Shown here: in pieces, positions 6,068 to 10,550 of the stretch
How the letters are laid out: each line of letters opens with the position of its first letter
Numbering within the stretch: the stretch's first letter is position 1
Source: an uncultured Blautia sp.
GTDB lineage: Bacteria; Bacillota; Clostridia; Lachnospirales; Lachnospiraceae
Direction: 5' to 3'
Assembly (NCBI GenBank): GCA_946629475.1
Contig: CAMOXX010000085.1
Coordinates: forward strand, 1-10,550
Length of the DNA stretch: 10,550 nt
Position numbers and translations under genes: made by a program
The notes under the pieces: model-generated
The model's input: only the letters and a program-made list of their open reading frames with translations
Told to the model about the DNA's origin: nothing
Databases searched by the model: none

Positions 6068-6500
6068 ATCCTGCCGCGTTTTTGATTTCCCAATTCTCCC
6101 GGACTGTCCGGTTCTCTAAAACAGTTTGATATCTGTGCCATCTCATCTTCGCTGCTGCGGGTGAAAGATGAACTCTTCTACCGATATCTTCCCAGCTCTT
6201 GCTGTAGTAGAACCGCAGCCAGATGATCCTCCGGAGTGTGTCGGATGGGACATCCTTCAGGTGCTGCCGGAGCGCATCATGATATTTTTGGTATTGATCG
6301 CAGGCCCGGATCATCTTGCGGTATGCTTCACGTTTTTTGCAGACAAGGTATTCCTGCGGCCCGGACCAGTTCTTCTTGTTTCTGTAGTGCCGTGCGGTAA
6401 CATTACCTGCAACTGCCTGATCATATTCCCGGTATTCGTCAGAGTAGATCCTGACCCGCTGCTGGTATTCGATAAACTTTCTAATCGCTTCTACGATCAT
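6066..6500 (-). CDS. Sigma-70 region 4-like helix-turn-helix protein of a mobile element
   Basis: The likely product is 144 residues, starting at 6500 (MIVEAIRKF), because GGAAGGAGG lies eleven bases upstream; an in-frame ATG at 6551 would sit deep within the previous gene and lacks a good site. Residues 86-129 resemble sigma factor region 4: 'SDTLRRIIWLRFYYSKSW' followed by an HTH 'EDIGRRVHLSPAAAKMRW'. The N-terminal half is basic and helical with no sigma region 2, so it is more like the small phage and ICE activators or sigma-like proteins than a full sigma factor. The start overlaps the end of the excisionase-like gene by 20 bp, indicating coupled translation. It probably controls transfer or excision genes; the target is unknown. 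Confidence 0.75.
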   Translation of the reverse strand: MIVEAIRKFIEYQQRVRIYSDEYREYDQAVAGNVTARHYRNKKNWSGPQEYLVCKKREAYRKMIRACDQYQKYHDALRQHLKDVPSDTLRRIIWLRFYYSKSWEDIGRRVHLSPAAAKMRWHRYQTVLENRTVRENWEIKNAAG

Positions 6501-6702
6501 GTTCCTTCTTGCCTCCTTCCCCTTGCTGCAATAGTCTGAGAAGGCTGTCAAAGTTTACAAGATACTTCTTTCCGGATCGGATATATACGATTCGCCCCGA
6601 ATCGCAAAGATCCTTGATCAAGATGTAAGTGAGACCTGTTCTCTGAGATGCTTCCCGGATACTTACCATCGTTGGGACCATATGATCTGTTCTTACAATC
6701 AT
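6481..6702 (-). CDS. Excisionase-family small HTH DNA-binding protein
   Basis: This protein of about 73 residues has the MerR/HTH_17-like fold of excisionases: 'MVSIREASQRTGLTYILIKDLCDSGRIVYIRSGKKYLVNFDSLLRLL', where an HTH is followed by a beta-wing ('IRSGKKYLVN') and a final helix. Such proteins bend DNA at attachment sites to direct an integrase toward excision. Three in-frame ATGs (6702, 6681, 6669) are possible and none has a strong ribosome binding site; 6702 is used because it follows the promoter below. It is the first gene of the leftward set and lies opposite the repressor gene, the usual lysogeny-type arrangement. Confidence 0.78.
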   Translation of the reverse strand: MIVRTDHMVPTMVSIREASQRTGLTYILIKDLCDSGRIVYIRSGKKYLVNFDSLLRLLQQGEGGKKEHDRRSD

Positions 6703-6745
6703 AATTCGTACTACTCATTTCTAAAATATTACGCAGAGATGGATA

Positions 6746-6757
6746 GTATCATGATAC
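6746..6757. promoter_or_regulatory. 12-bp palindromic operator candidate over the leftward -10
   Basis: GTATCATGATAC is a perfect palindrome that covers the -10 hexamer of the leftward promoter, where a bound repressor would block transcription of the excisionase-like and sigma-like genes. Confidence 0.5.
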
Positions 6758-6779
6758 ACACGGATTCGTAACATGTCAA
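6751..6779 (-). promoter_or_regulatory. Leftward promoter of the excisionase/sigma-like genes
   Basis: On the minus strand a perfect -35 TTGACA (complement of 6774-6779) is followed after exactly 17 bp by TATCAT (complement of 6751-6756), a five-of-six match to the -10 consensus. It points at the excisionase-like gene about 50 bp downstream. Both hexamers overlap palindromic sequence, as expected of a repressed promoter. Confidence 0.75.
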
Positions 6780-6821
6780 TGGTAAAATATAAATATTTGC
6801 GTATTAGTCTGCGACATGTTA
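6769..6821. promoter_or_regulatory. Paired inverted operator half-sites between divergent promoters
   Basis: TAACATGTC (6769-6777) and GACATGTTA (6813-6821) are a perfect 9-bp inverted repeat 35 bp apart, each containing the palindrome ACATGT. The left copy overlaps the leftward -35 and the right copy overlaps the rightward -10, so one protein bound at both could control both genes. The divergently encoded XRE protein is the natural candidate. Confidence 0.6.
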
Positions 6822-6825
6822 TATT
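6797..6825 (+). promoter_or_regulatory. Rightward promoter of the XRE-type repressor gene
   Basis: TTGCGT (6797-6802) and TATATT (6820-6825) are separated by 17 bp and lead into the repressor gene about 70 bp downstream. The -10 overlaps the right operator copy, suggesting autoregulation. TACGAT at 6827-6832 is a weaker alternative -10. Confidence 0.5.
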
Positions 6826-6894
6826 TACGATATAGGAAAGATTATATTGAGAGAAATGAGTAATTGCTTATCCGGTAACAGAAAGGGGAAATCG

Positions 6895-7461
6895 ATGGGA
6901 TACGGATTAAACTTGAAAAAAGCGATACAGGACAACAGAACAACCGTCTATAAAGTGGCTAAGGAAACCGGAATCAGTTCGACTACATTGTATTCATGCA
7001 TCCAGCGTGATTCCGAACCGAGCCTGGAGAACGCCATGAGGCTGTCATCGTATCTGGGAGTGAAGCTGAGTGATCTGTGTGATACAGATGGTATTCCAGG
7101 TTCAACCCTGATTGGAGAAGAAGGAATCCCTAATACGGGGATAGAGTACATGAGTGAGGATCCAAACTGGGGGCTCCGCGATAAGATAGAATATAAGCTG
7201 GTTCCGATCCTTCTGGGCTATAAGACCGTAGATCTCGACCGCTTTGTGGTTCCGCTTTTGATGAAATATCTGATCTTGAGCAACAGAGGTATGGAAATCG
7301 CACTTGAAGTGATTGATGCGCTGCACTCAACACATCCGGACGGCATGCGGGAGGACTTCCTGGACGAGGCAATGCACGGCGCATTTACGCCTGGGCAGAC
7401 CCGCGAGTATTACAAGGAATTAATGGATGAACTGGATCGAAGGAAGACTGACACCATATGA
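6895..7461 (+). CDS. XRE-family helix-turn-helix transcriptional regulator
   Basis: The product is 188 residues from the ATG at 6895, chosen because AAAGGGGAA lies just upstream; a TTG at 6847 would add 16 residues but has no comparable site. Residues 5-60 form a Cro/C1-type HTH: 'LKKAIQDNRTTVYKVAKETGISSTTLYSCIQRDSEPSLENAMRLSSYLGV'. The rest (about 65-188) is helical and acidic with no recognised peptidase or ligand domain, so release from DNA by self-cleavage is not indicated. It is transcribed away from the excisionase-like gene and is the likely repressor that keeps the element quiescent. Confidence 0.85.
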   Translation: MGYGLNLKKAIQDNRTTVYKVAKETGISSTTLYSCIQRDSEPSLENAMRLSSYLGVKLSDLCDTDGIPGSTLIGEEGIPNTGIEYMSEDPNWGLRDKIEYKLVPILLGYKTVDLDRFVVPLLMKYLILSNRGMEIALEVIDALHSTHPDGMREDFLDEAMHGAFTPGQTREYYKELMDELDRRKTDTI

Positions 7462-7521
7462 AGAGAATCGCAATACCGTCTGGAGGTTTGGGAAATCCTA
7501 TAGTATGGTTAAGGTGTCAAA

Positions 7522-7722
7522 AGTAACTGGGCCGGTTACCTGGGATTCGCTAACCCTGATTACAGGAAACTGGTGAAGGAGGTATTTGACCGGATCGGGA
7601 AAGATACCCTCGGCTATGATGCTGATTGTTTCTGCGTTCAGGTTCTGGTTTCACAGCAGTCTCCGGATATCGCACAGGGTGTTGACAAGGGAGGTGCCGG
7701 AGACCAGGGCATGATGTTTGGC
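7522..7722 (+). pseudogene. metK: metK remnant (S-adenosylmethionine synthetase, internal fragment)
   Basis: One plus-strand frame from about 7522 to the TAA at 7723 encodes MetK signatures in the correct order: 'ANPDYRKLVKEVFDRIG', then 'GYDAD', 'QSPDIAQGVD' and 'GAGDQGMMFG', the last being the conserved ATP/methionine-site motif. The start codon and the first roughly 50 residues of MetK are missing, the loop between GVD and GAGDQG is a few residues short, and the frame stops right after MFG, where 'YA' should follow. A real MetK is close to 390-400 residues, so this is a dead fragment. A functional copy must exist elsewhere if the host makes SAM. It is a relic of a rearrangement at the right side of the element. 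Confidence 0.82.
7523..7539. repeat. Near-perfect palindrome at the 5' edge of the metK remnant
   Basis: GTAACTGG and CCGGTTAC flank a central G, a 17-bp inverted repeat with a single G-T wobble. It sits where recognisable metK sequence begins and could mark a recombination breakpoint, or be chance. Confidence 0.35.
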
Positions 7723-8215
7723 TAATGTGTATGATGTGCGGTCTCAGATGCGTATGAAAATGAAGAAACCTCGTACACTTCCGCTGATTATGGCCACAAG
7801 TATAAATGACAGTGCGATAGCCAAGTCACATAGGGGGCGGGTTGTCAATATTCTTGATAGTGACGGGAATGATAACGTTATTGGTGTTTATGGCGACAGA
7901 CAACTTCTTTCTGTGCTGGCGTCAGAAGCAGTATTGGATAATCTAGAGGCTGTGTTTCAAGATGAAGACGAAGCTATTTTAACGTCATCTTTAACAGGTA
8001 TGGAGATGTTTTATCCAGTGATGGATGAACATGAAGTAGGGCATATCGAATACAGAGTCAGATTAATAGACTATAATGATTTCGACAGGAATTTCCTTGC
8101 CAGAGGTCTGTTTGAGAAATACTGCAAAGAAAATGGAATCCAGATTCAGAAAAAGAGCCGGTTTACTGCTGACATGTATATCTACCGTGTTGCTGTAGAT
8201 TCTGCTACAGAATAG
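7718..8215 (+). CDS. Unrecognised protein, probably truncated at its N-terminus
   Basis: An uninterrupted frame of about 165 codons runs to the TAG at 8213. I do not recognise the family. It is a mixed alpha/beta, acidic, soluble sequence with no membrane segment, signal peptide or cysteine motif; the C-terminal part reads 'YRVRLIDYNDFDRNFLARGLFEKYCKENGI' and ends 'TADMYIYRVAVDS', which looks like the end of a folded domain. No start is convincing: TTG 7718 lies within the metK remnant, and ATGs at 7748, 7754 and 7790 lack ribosome binding sites. It is richer in A/T than its neighbours and begins exactly where metK homology ends, so it is best read as the 3' part of a gene whose front was lost. 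Confidence 0.5.
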   Translation: MANVYDVRSQMRMKMKKPRTLPLIMATSINDSAIAKSHRGRVVNILDSDGNDNVIGVYGDRQLLSVLASEAVLDNLEAVFQDEDEAILTSSLTGMEMFYPVMDEHEVGHIEYRVRLIDYNDFDRNFLARGLFEKYCKENGIQIQKKSRFTADMYIYRVAVDSATE

Positions 8216-8250
8216 AAAGCATATGAACCGGAGCAGATTACGGTTTTTTG

Positions 8251-8283
8251 CCCTGAAGGAGTGTAACCCTTCAGGGTTTTTAT
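8251..8283 (+). terminator. Intrinsic terminator after the unrecognised gene
   Basis: CCCTGAAGG (8251-8259) and CCTTCAGGG (8268-8276) form a perfect 9-bp stem with an 8-base loop, followed by TTTTTATTATT. An intact terminator supports the view that the 3' end of the preceding gene is genuine even though its 5' end is not. Confidence 0.88.
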
Positions 8284-8335
8284 TATTCCCACACCCTATA
8301 TCAGAAGATACATAGGGGGTATACAATAATAGTTA

Positions 8336-8364
8336 TTTTCTTAACGATGATGGGGTTTTATAAT
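8336..8364 (+). promoter_or_regulatory. Possible promoter of the alcohol dehydrogenase gene
   Basis: A perfect -10 TATAAT (8359-8364) is preceded at 17 bp by the poor -35 TTTTCT (8336-8341). The transcript would have a leader of roughly 170 bases before the start codon, long enough to hold the structures described next. The weak -35 suggests an activator or incorrect assignment. Confidence 0.45.
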
Positions 8365-8418
8365 GCTTCTGAAAAGATGGAGTACATTTTCCACAGGACT
8401 CATCTTTTTGTTGTGAAG

Positions 8419-8503
8419 CTGGCAGCCGATCATTCGGTTGCCAGTCTTTATAACAGTATTCGATCATAGTCGTATCGAAACAGACAGAGCGGACAGGCAA
8501 CCG
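8419..8503 (+). promoter_or_regulatory. Structured leader with two mutually exclusive pairings upstream of the alcohol dehydrogenase gene
   Basis: CTGGCAGCCGA (8419-8429) pairs with TCGGTTGCCAG (8434-8444) around TCAT, one wobble in 11 bp, followed by TCTTTATAA, a weak terminator-like form. The core of the second arm, CGGTTGCC (8435-8442), can instead pair perfectly with GGCAACCG (8496-8503). These two states exclude each other, as in attenuators and riboswitches. A further TTCGAT/ATCGAA stem lies near 8459-8477. I cannot match it to a known riboswitch class. Confidence 0.45.
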
Positions 8504-8543
8504 GAGGCATTTTTCTAACACATATCTGATTGGAGGTAATCAT

Positions 8544-9767
8544 ATGGCACGTTTTACACTTCCTCGTGATGTATATCATGGCAAAGGATCTCTTGAAGCG
8601 CTCAAGACATTTAAAGGCAAGAAGGCGATCATCTGCGTGGGCGGCGGTTCCATGAAGCGTTTCGGATTTCTCGACAGGGCGGTAGGATATCTTAAAGAAG
8701 CCGGTATGGAAGTAAGCATTTTCGACGGGATCGAACCGGATCCTTCTGTTGAGACCGTTATGAGAGGCGCACAGGCTATGGCAGAGTTCGGGCCGGACTG
8801 GATCGTTGCGATCGGCGGTGGTTCTCCCATCGATGCTGCCAAAGCAATGTGGATCAAATACGAATATCCGGAGTGTACATTTGAAGATATGTGTAAGGTG
8901 TTCGGCATTCCGGAACTGAGAAAGAAAGCCCATTTCTGTGCGGTGTCTTCTACTTCCGGAACAGCAACAGAAGTAACAGCCTTTTCAATCATCACGGATT
9001 ATGCAAAGGGCGTTAAGTATCCGATCGCTGATTTCGAGATCACGCCTGATGTTGCAATCGTCGATCCGGAACTGGCGGAGACCATGCCGCAGAAGCTGGT
9101 TGCCCATACAGGTATGGACGCTATGACGCATGCCATTGAAGCTTACGTTTCCACGGCAAACTGTGACTATACCGATCCGCTGGCCATTCATGCCATCGAA
9201 ATGATCATGAAGGATCTGGTGCCTTCCTACAATGGAGATATGGATGCGCGCCACCGTATGCACAATGCACAGTGTCTTGCCGGTATGGCGTTCTCAAACG
9301 CCCTTCTGGGTATTGTTCATTCTATGGCACACAAGACGGGCGCTGCTTTTGCCGATTACGGTGCACACATTATCCACGGCGCTGCGAATGCTATGTACCT
9401 TCCTAAGGTCATTGCCTTCAATGCTAAAGATGAGATGGCAAAAAAACGCTATGGCGTGATCGTTGATTACATGGGCATTGCAGACGGGAATGCTTCTGAT
9501 GATGAGAAGGTTGCTGCATTGATTGCTTACCTGCGCAAGATGAATGACGACCTGAATATTCCGCACTGCATCGGCCATTACGGCGCAGACAGCTATCCGA
9601 CGCAGACAGGCTTTGTCCCCGAGGATGTATTCCTTGGAAGGCTGCATGATATCGCCGTGAATGCGATCGCAGATGCCTGCACAGGTTCCAATCCGCGTCA
9701 GCCGTCTGTTGAAGAGATGGAAAAACTGCTGAAATGCTGCTACTACGACACGGAAGTTGATTTCTGA
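8544..9767 (+). CDS. Iron-containing alcohol dehydrogenase
   Basis: The 407-residue protein is a group III, Fe-dependent, NAD(P)-linked alcohol dehydrogenase that reduces aldehydes to alcohols in the cytoplasm, as in fermentation to ethanol or butanol. The nucleotide-binding 'GGGS' occurs at 33-36 and the diagnostic 'GGGSPIDAAK' at 91-100. Likely metal ligands are D192 and H196 in 'GMDAMTHAIEAY', H263 in 'HSMAHK', and H278 in 'HIIHGAANA'. Overall it is closest in style to the C-terminal dehydrogenase half of AdhE ('KYPIADFEITPDVAIVD'), but stands alone without the aldehyde dehydrogenase half. The length is usual for the family. The start is set by TTGGAGGT eight bases upstream. It is monocistronic, with the leader above as likely control. 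The substrate cannot be told from sequence. Confidence 0.95.
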   Translation: MARFTLPRDVYHGKGSLEALKTFKGKKAIICVGGGSMKRFGFLDRAVGYLKEAGMEVSIFDGIEPDPSVETVMRGAQAMAEFGPDWIVAIGGGSPIDAAKAMWIKYEYPECTFEDMCKVFGIPELRKKAHFCAVSSTSGTATEVTAFSIITDYAKGVKYPIADFEITPDVAIVDPELAETMPQKLVAHTGMDAMTHAIEAYVSTANCDYTDPLAIHAIEMIMKDLVPSYNGDMDARHRMHNAQCLAGMAFSNALLGIVHSMAHKTGAAFADYGAHIIHGAANAMYLPKVIAFNAKDEMAKKRYGVIVDYMGIADGNASDDEKVAALIAYLRKMNDDLNIPHCIGHYGADSYPTQTGFVPEDVFLGRLHDIAVNAIADACTGSNPRQPSVEEMEKLLKCCYYDTEVDF

Positions 9768-9790
9768 GAACTCTGAACCGTGTTTTACAT

Positions 9791-9912
9791 CTCAGTGGGG
9801 AGTATCAATCCTCCACTGAGAGCAGCCTCCGGCAGGATGCCGGGGATGCGCAGTGGAAGGCGCCTGCGGCGCCACGCATCCCTTCGTCAAGTATGCCGGT
9901 GGCAGACTTGAC
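9791..9912. repeat. Cluster of four consecutive hairpins, probable intergenic palindromic repeat
   Basis: The gap between the dehydrogenase and Nudix genes is almost entirely self-complementary. The stems are CTCAGTGG/CCACTGAG (9791-9820), CCGGCA/TGCCGG (9829-9843), an outer GGGATGCG/CGCATCCC with inner GGCGCC/GGCGCC (9843-9882), and GTCAAGT/ACTTGAC with inner TGCC/GGCA (9886-9912). No T-run follows any stem, though the first could still end dehydrogenase transcription. Eighteen bases of the last hairpin (9894-9911) recur exactly at 1784-1801. This organisation is typical of REP/BIME- or MITE-like dispersed palindromes. Confidence 0.6.
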
Positions 9913-9947
9913 CCCCACACATTGCGGGAGAGAAAAAGAGGTATGCT

Positions 9948-10484
9948 TTGGAACAAAGAGACAGTAGAGGTCTGACAGAAAAAGAGTTCCTTGCTGCATA
10001 TGCTAAAAAGAACTATCTGCGGCCATATCTGACAGCGGATGTTCTTTTGTTGACAGAAGATAAAAGCCGGGTGCTGCTTGTTAAGAGGAAGGGCCATCCT
10101 TTTTTGGGGAAATGGGCCCTTCCCGGCGGCTTTTCGGTGCCGGAAGAATCGCTTGAGGAAACAGCACTTAGAGAGATGCGGGAAGAAACAGGCATTGTGG
10201 ATCTTCTTCCGGAGGACATACATGAGATCGGAATATTCAGCAGACCCGGAAGGGATCCCCGGGGCTGGGTCGTGACCGGCGCCTATATGGCACTGGTCGA
10301 TTCTGACAGAATGAAGGTAAATGCGGGAGACGATGCGGCGGACGCCGGATGGTTTTCTATCGTGCATGAAGATGATGGAACGCTTCTTCTGCAGAAGGAT
10401 GATGAGACGCTGCTGTTTTCTGATCTTGCTTTTGACCATGCAGATATTTTGACCAGAGCACTGCAGGGAACACATATGTCTTAA
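9948..10484 (+). CDS. Nudix hydrolase (ADP-ribose pyrophosphatase-like)
   Basis: The 178-residue protein has a complete Nudix box GX5EX7REUXEEXGU at residues 61-83 (G61, E67, R75, E76, E79, E80, G82), which binds divalent metal and hydrolyses a nucleoside diphosphate linked to another moiety. The strand before it ('ADVLLLTEDKSRVLLVKRKG', 30-49) and 'KWALPGG' are typical of the ADP-ribose/NADH pyrophosphatase side of the superfamily, but substrate assignment is inference. The start is probably the TTG at 9948, seven bases after AGAGG; no in-frame ATG with a better site exists. The C-terminal part shows no added DNA-binding domain, so it is not an NrtR-type regulator. It follows the hairpin cluster and precedes a probable redox enzyme gene by 33 bp, perhaps in one operon. 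Confidence 0.9.
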   Translation: MEQRDSRGLTEKEFLAAYAKKNYLRPYLTADVLLLTEDKSRVLLVKRKGHPFLGKWALPGGFSVPEESLEETALREMREETGIVDLLPEDIHEIGIFSRPGRDPRGWVVTGAYMALVDSDRMKVNAGDDAADAGWFSIVHEDDGTLLLQKDDETLLFSDLAFDHADILTRALQGTHMS

Positions 10485-10517
10485 TACATGAGGACTTTTT
10501 AAAGAAGGATGGAAACT

Positions 10518-10550
10518 ATGTACAGGATTGCTAAGAAAAAAGTTTTGAAT
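10518..10550 (+). CDS. Start of a gene resembling NfnA/SudB-type ferredoxin-NADP reductase subunit (partial)
   Basis: Only eleven codons are present, reading MYRIAKKKVLN, after AAGGATGG with suitable spacing. This N-terminus is like that of the flavin/NAD-binding subunit of NADH-dependent ferredoxin:NADP oxidoreductase (NfnA) and sulfide dehydrogenase SudB in Clostridia, which begin with a similar lysine-rich strand. Eleven residues cannot prove it. Confidence 0.4.
   Translation, partial: MYRIAKKKVLN

Noticed and set aside
7640..7665. CTGGTTTCACAGCAGTC as a diverged copy of the tRNA T-arm and attachment site
   Set aside because: It is inside the metK remnant, where the same bases encode the expected 'LVSQQSP' residues, and similarity to the tRNA is weak.
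9792..10475. Minus-strand frame antisense to the Nudix gene
   Set aside because: The plus strand holds a complete Nudix box; the reverse frame runs through the hairpin cluster and has no features.

Overview
The window looks like a stretch of chromosome from a Gram-positive gut-type Firmicute, most plausibly a Clostridia/Lachnospiraceae-like bacterium. The signs are a mid-range GC content, strong AGGAGG-type ribosome binding sites, a stand-alone iron alcohol dehydrogenase, and a MobV relaxase module. The family-level assignment is inference from gene style; there is no rRNA or other marker to fix it.

Region 1 (1-101) is host sequence: the 3' part of a tRNA-Pro(CGG) and a very good intrinsic terminator. 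Region 2 (about 102-7461) is an integrative mobilizable element or close relative. Reading leftwards on the minus strand it holds an excisionase-like small HTH protein, an overlapping sigma-region-4-like protein, a 900-bp gene-free control region, a MobV (Mob/Pre) relaxase, an SF3/D5-type replication helicase, and a tyrosine recombinase next to the tRNA. A divergent XRE-type repressor on the plus strand faces the excisionase gene across a 190-bp switch with two well-formed promoters and palindromic operators. There are no mating-pair-formation genes, so if mobile the element would need a helper conjugation system.

The most unusual part is the control region at 5165-6065. It carries three abutting tandem arrays with helical-turn periods: seven near-perfect 21-bp units, three 42-bp units exactly in register with them, and about twelve 11-bp units. 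These are followed by a long 'GGATAATGG' stem-loop, the best oriT candidate, and by two back-to-back GC-rich hairpins. I read this as a combined replication/transfer origin; that is inference.

Region 3 (7462-8283) is a scar: a decayed internal fragment of metK (S-adenosylmethionine synthetase) runs directly into an unrecognised AT-richer open reading frame with no good start, closed by an intrinsic terminator. No copy of the tRNA 3' end was found here, so the right end of the element is undefined.

Region 4 (8284-10550) is ordinary metabolic chromosome: an iron-containing alcohol dehydrogenase with a structured, possibly attenuating leader, a cluster of four hairpins that looks like an intergenic palindromic repeat, a Nudix hydrolase, and the first codons of a gene that resembles the NfnA/SudB-type ferredoxin-NADP reductase subunit.
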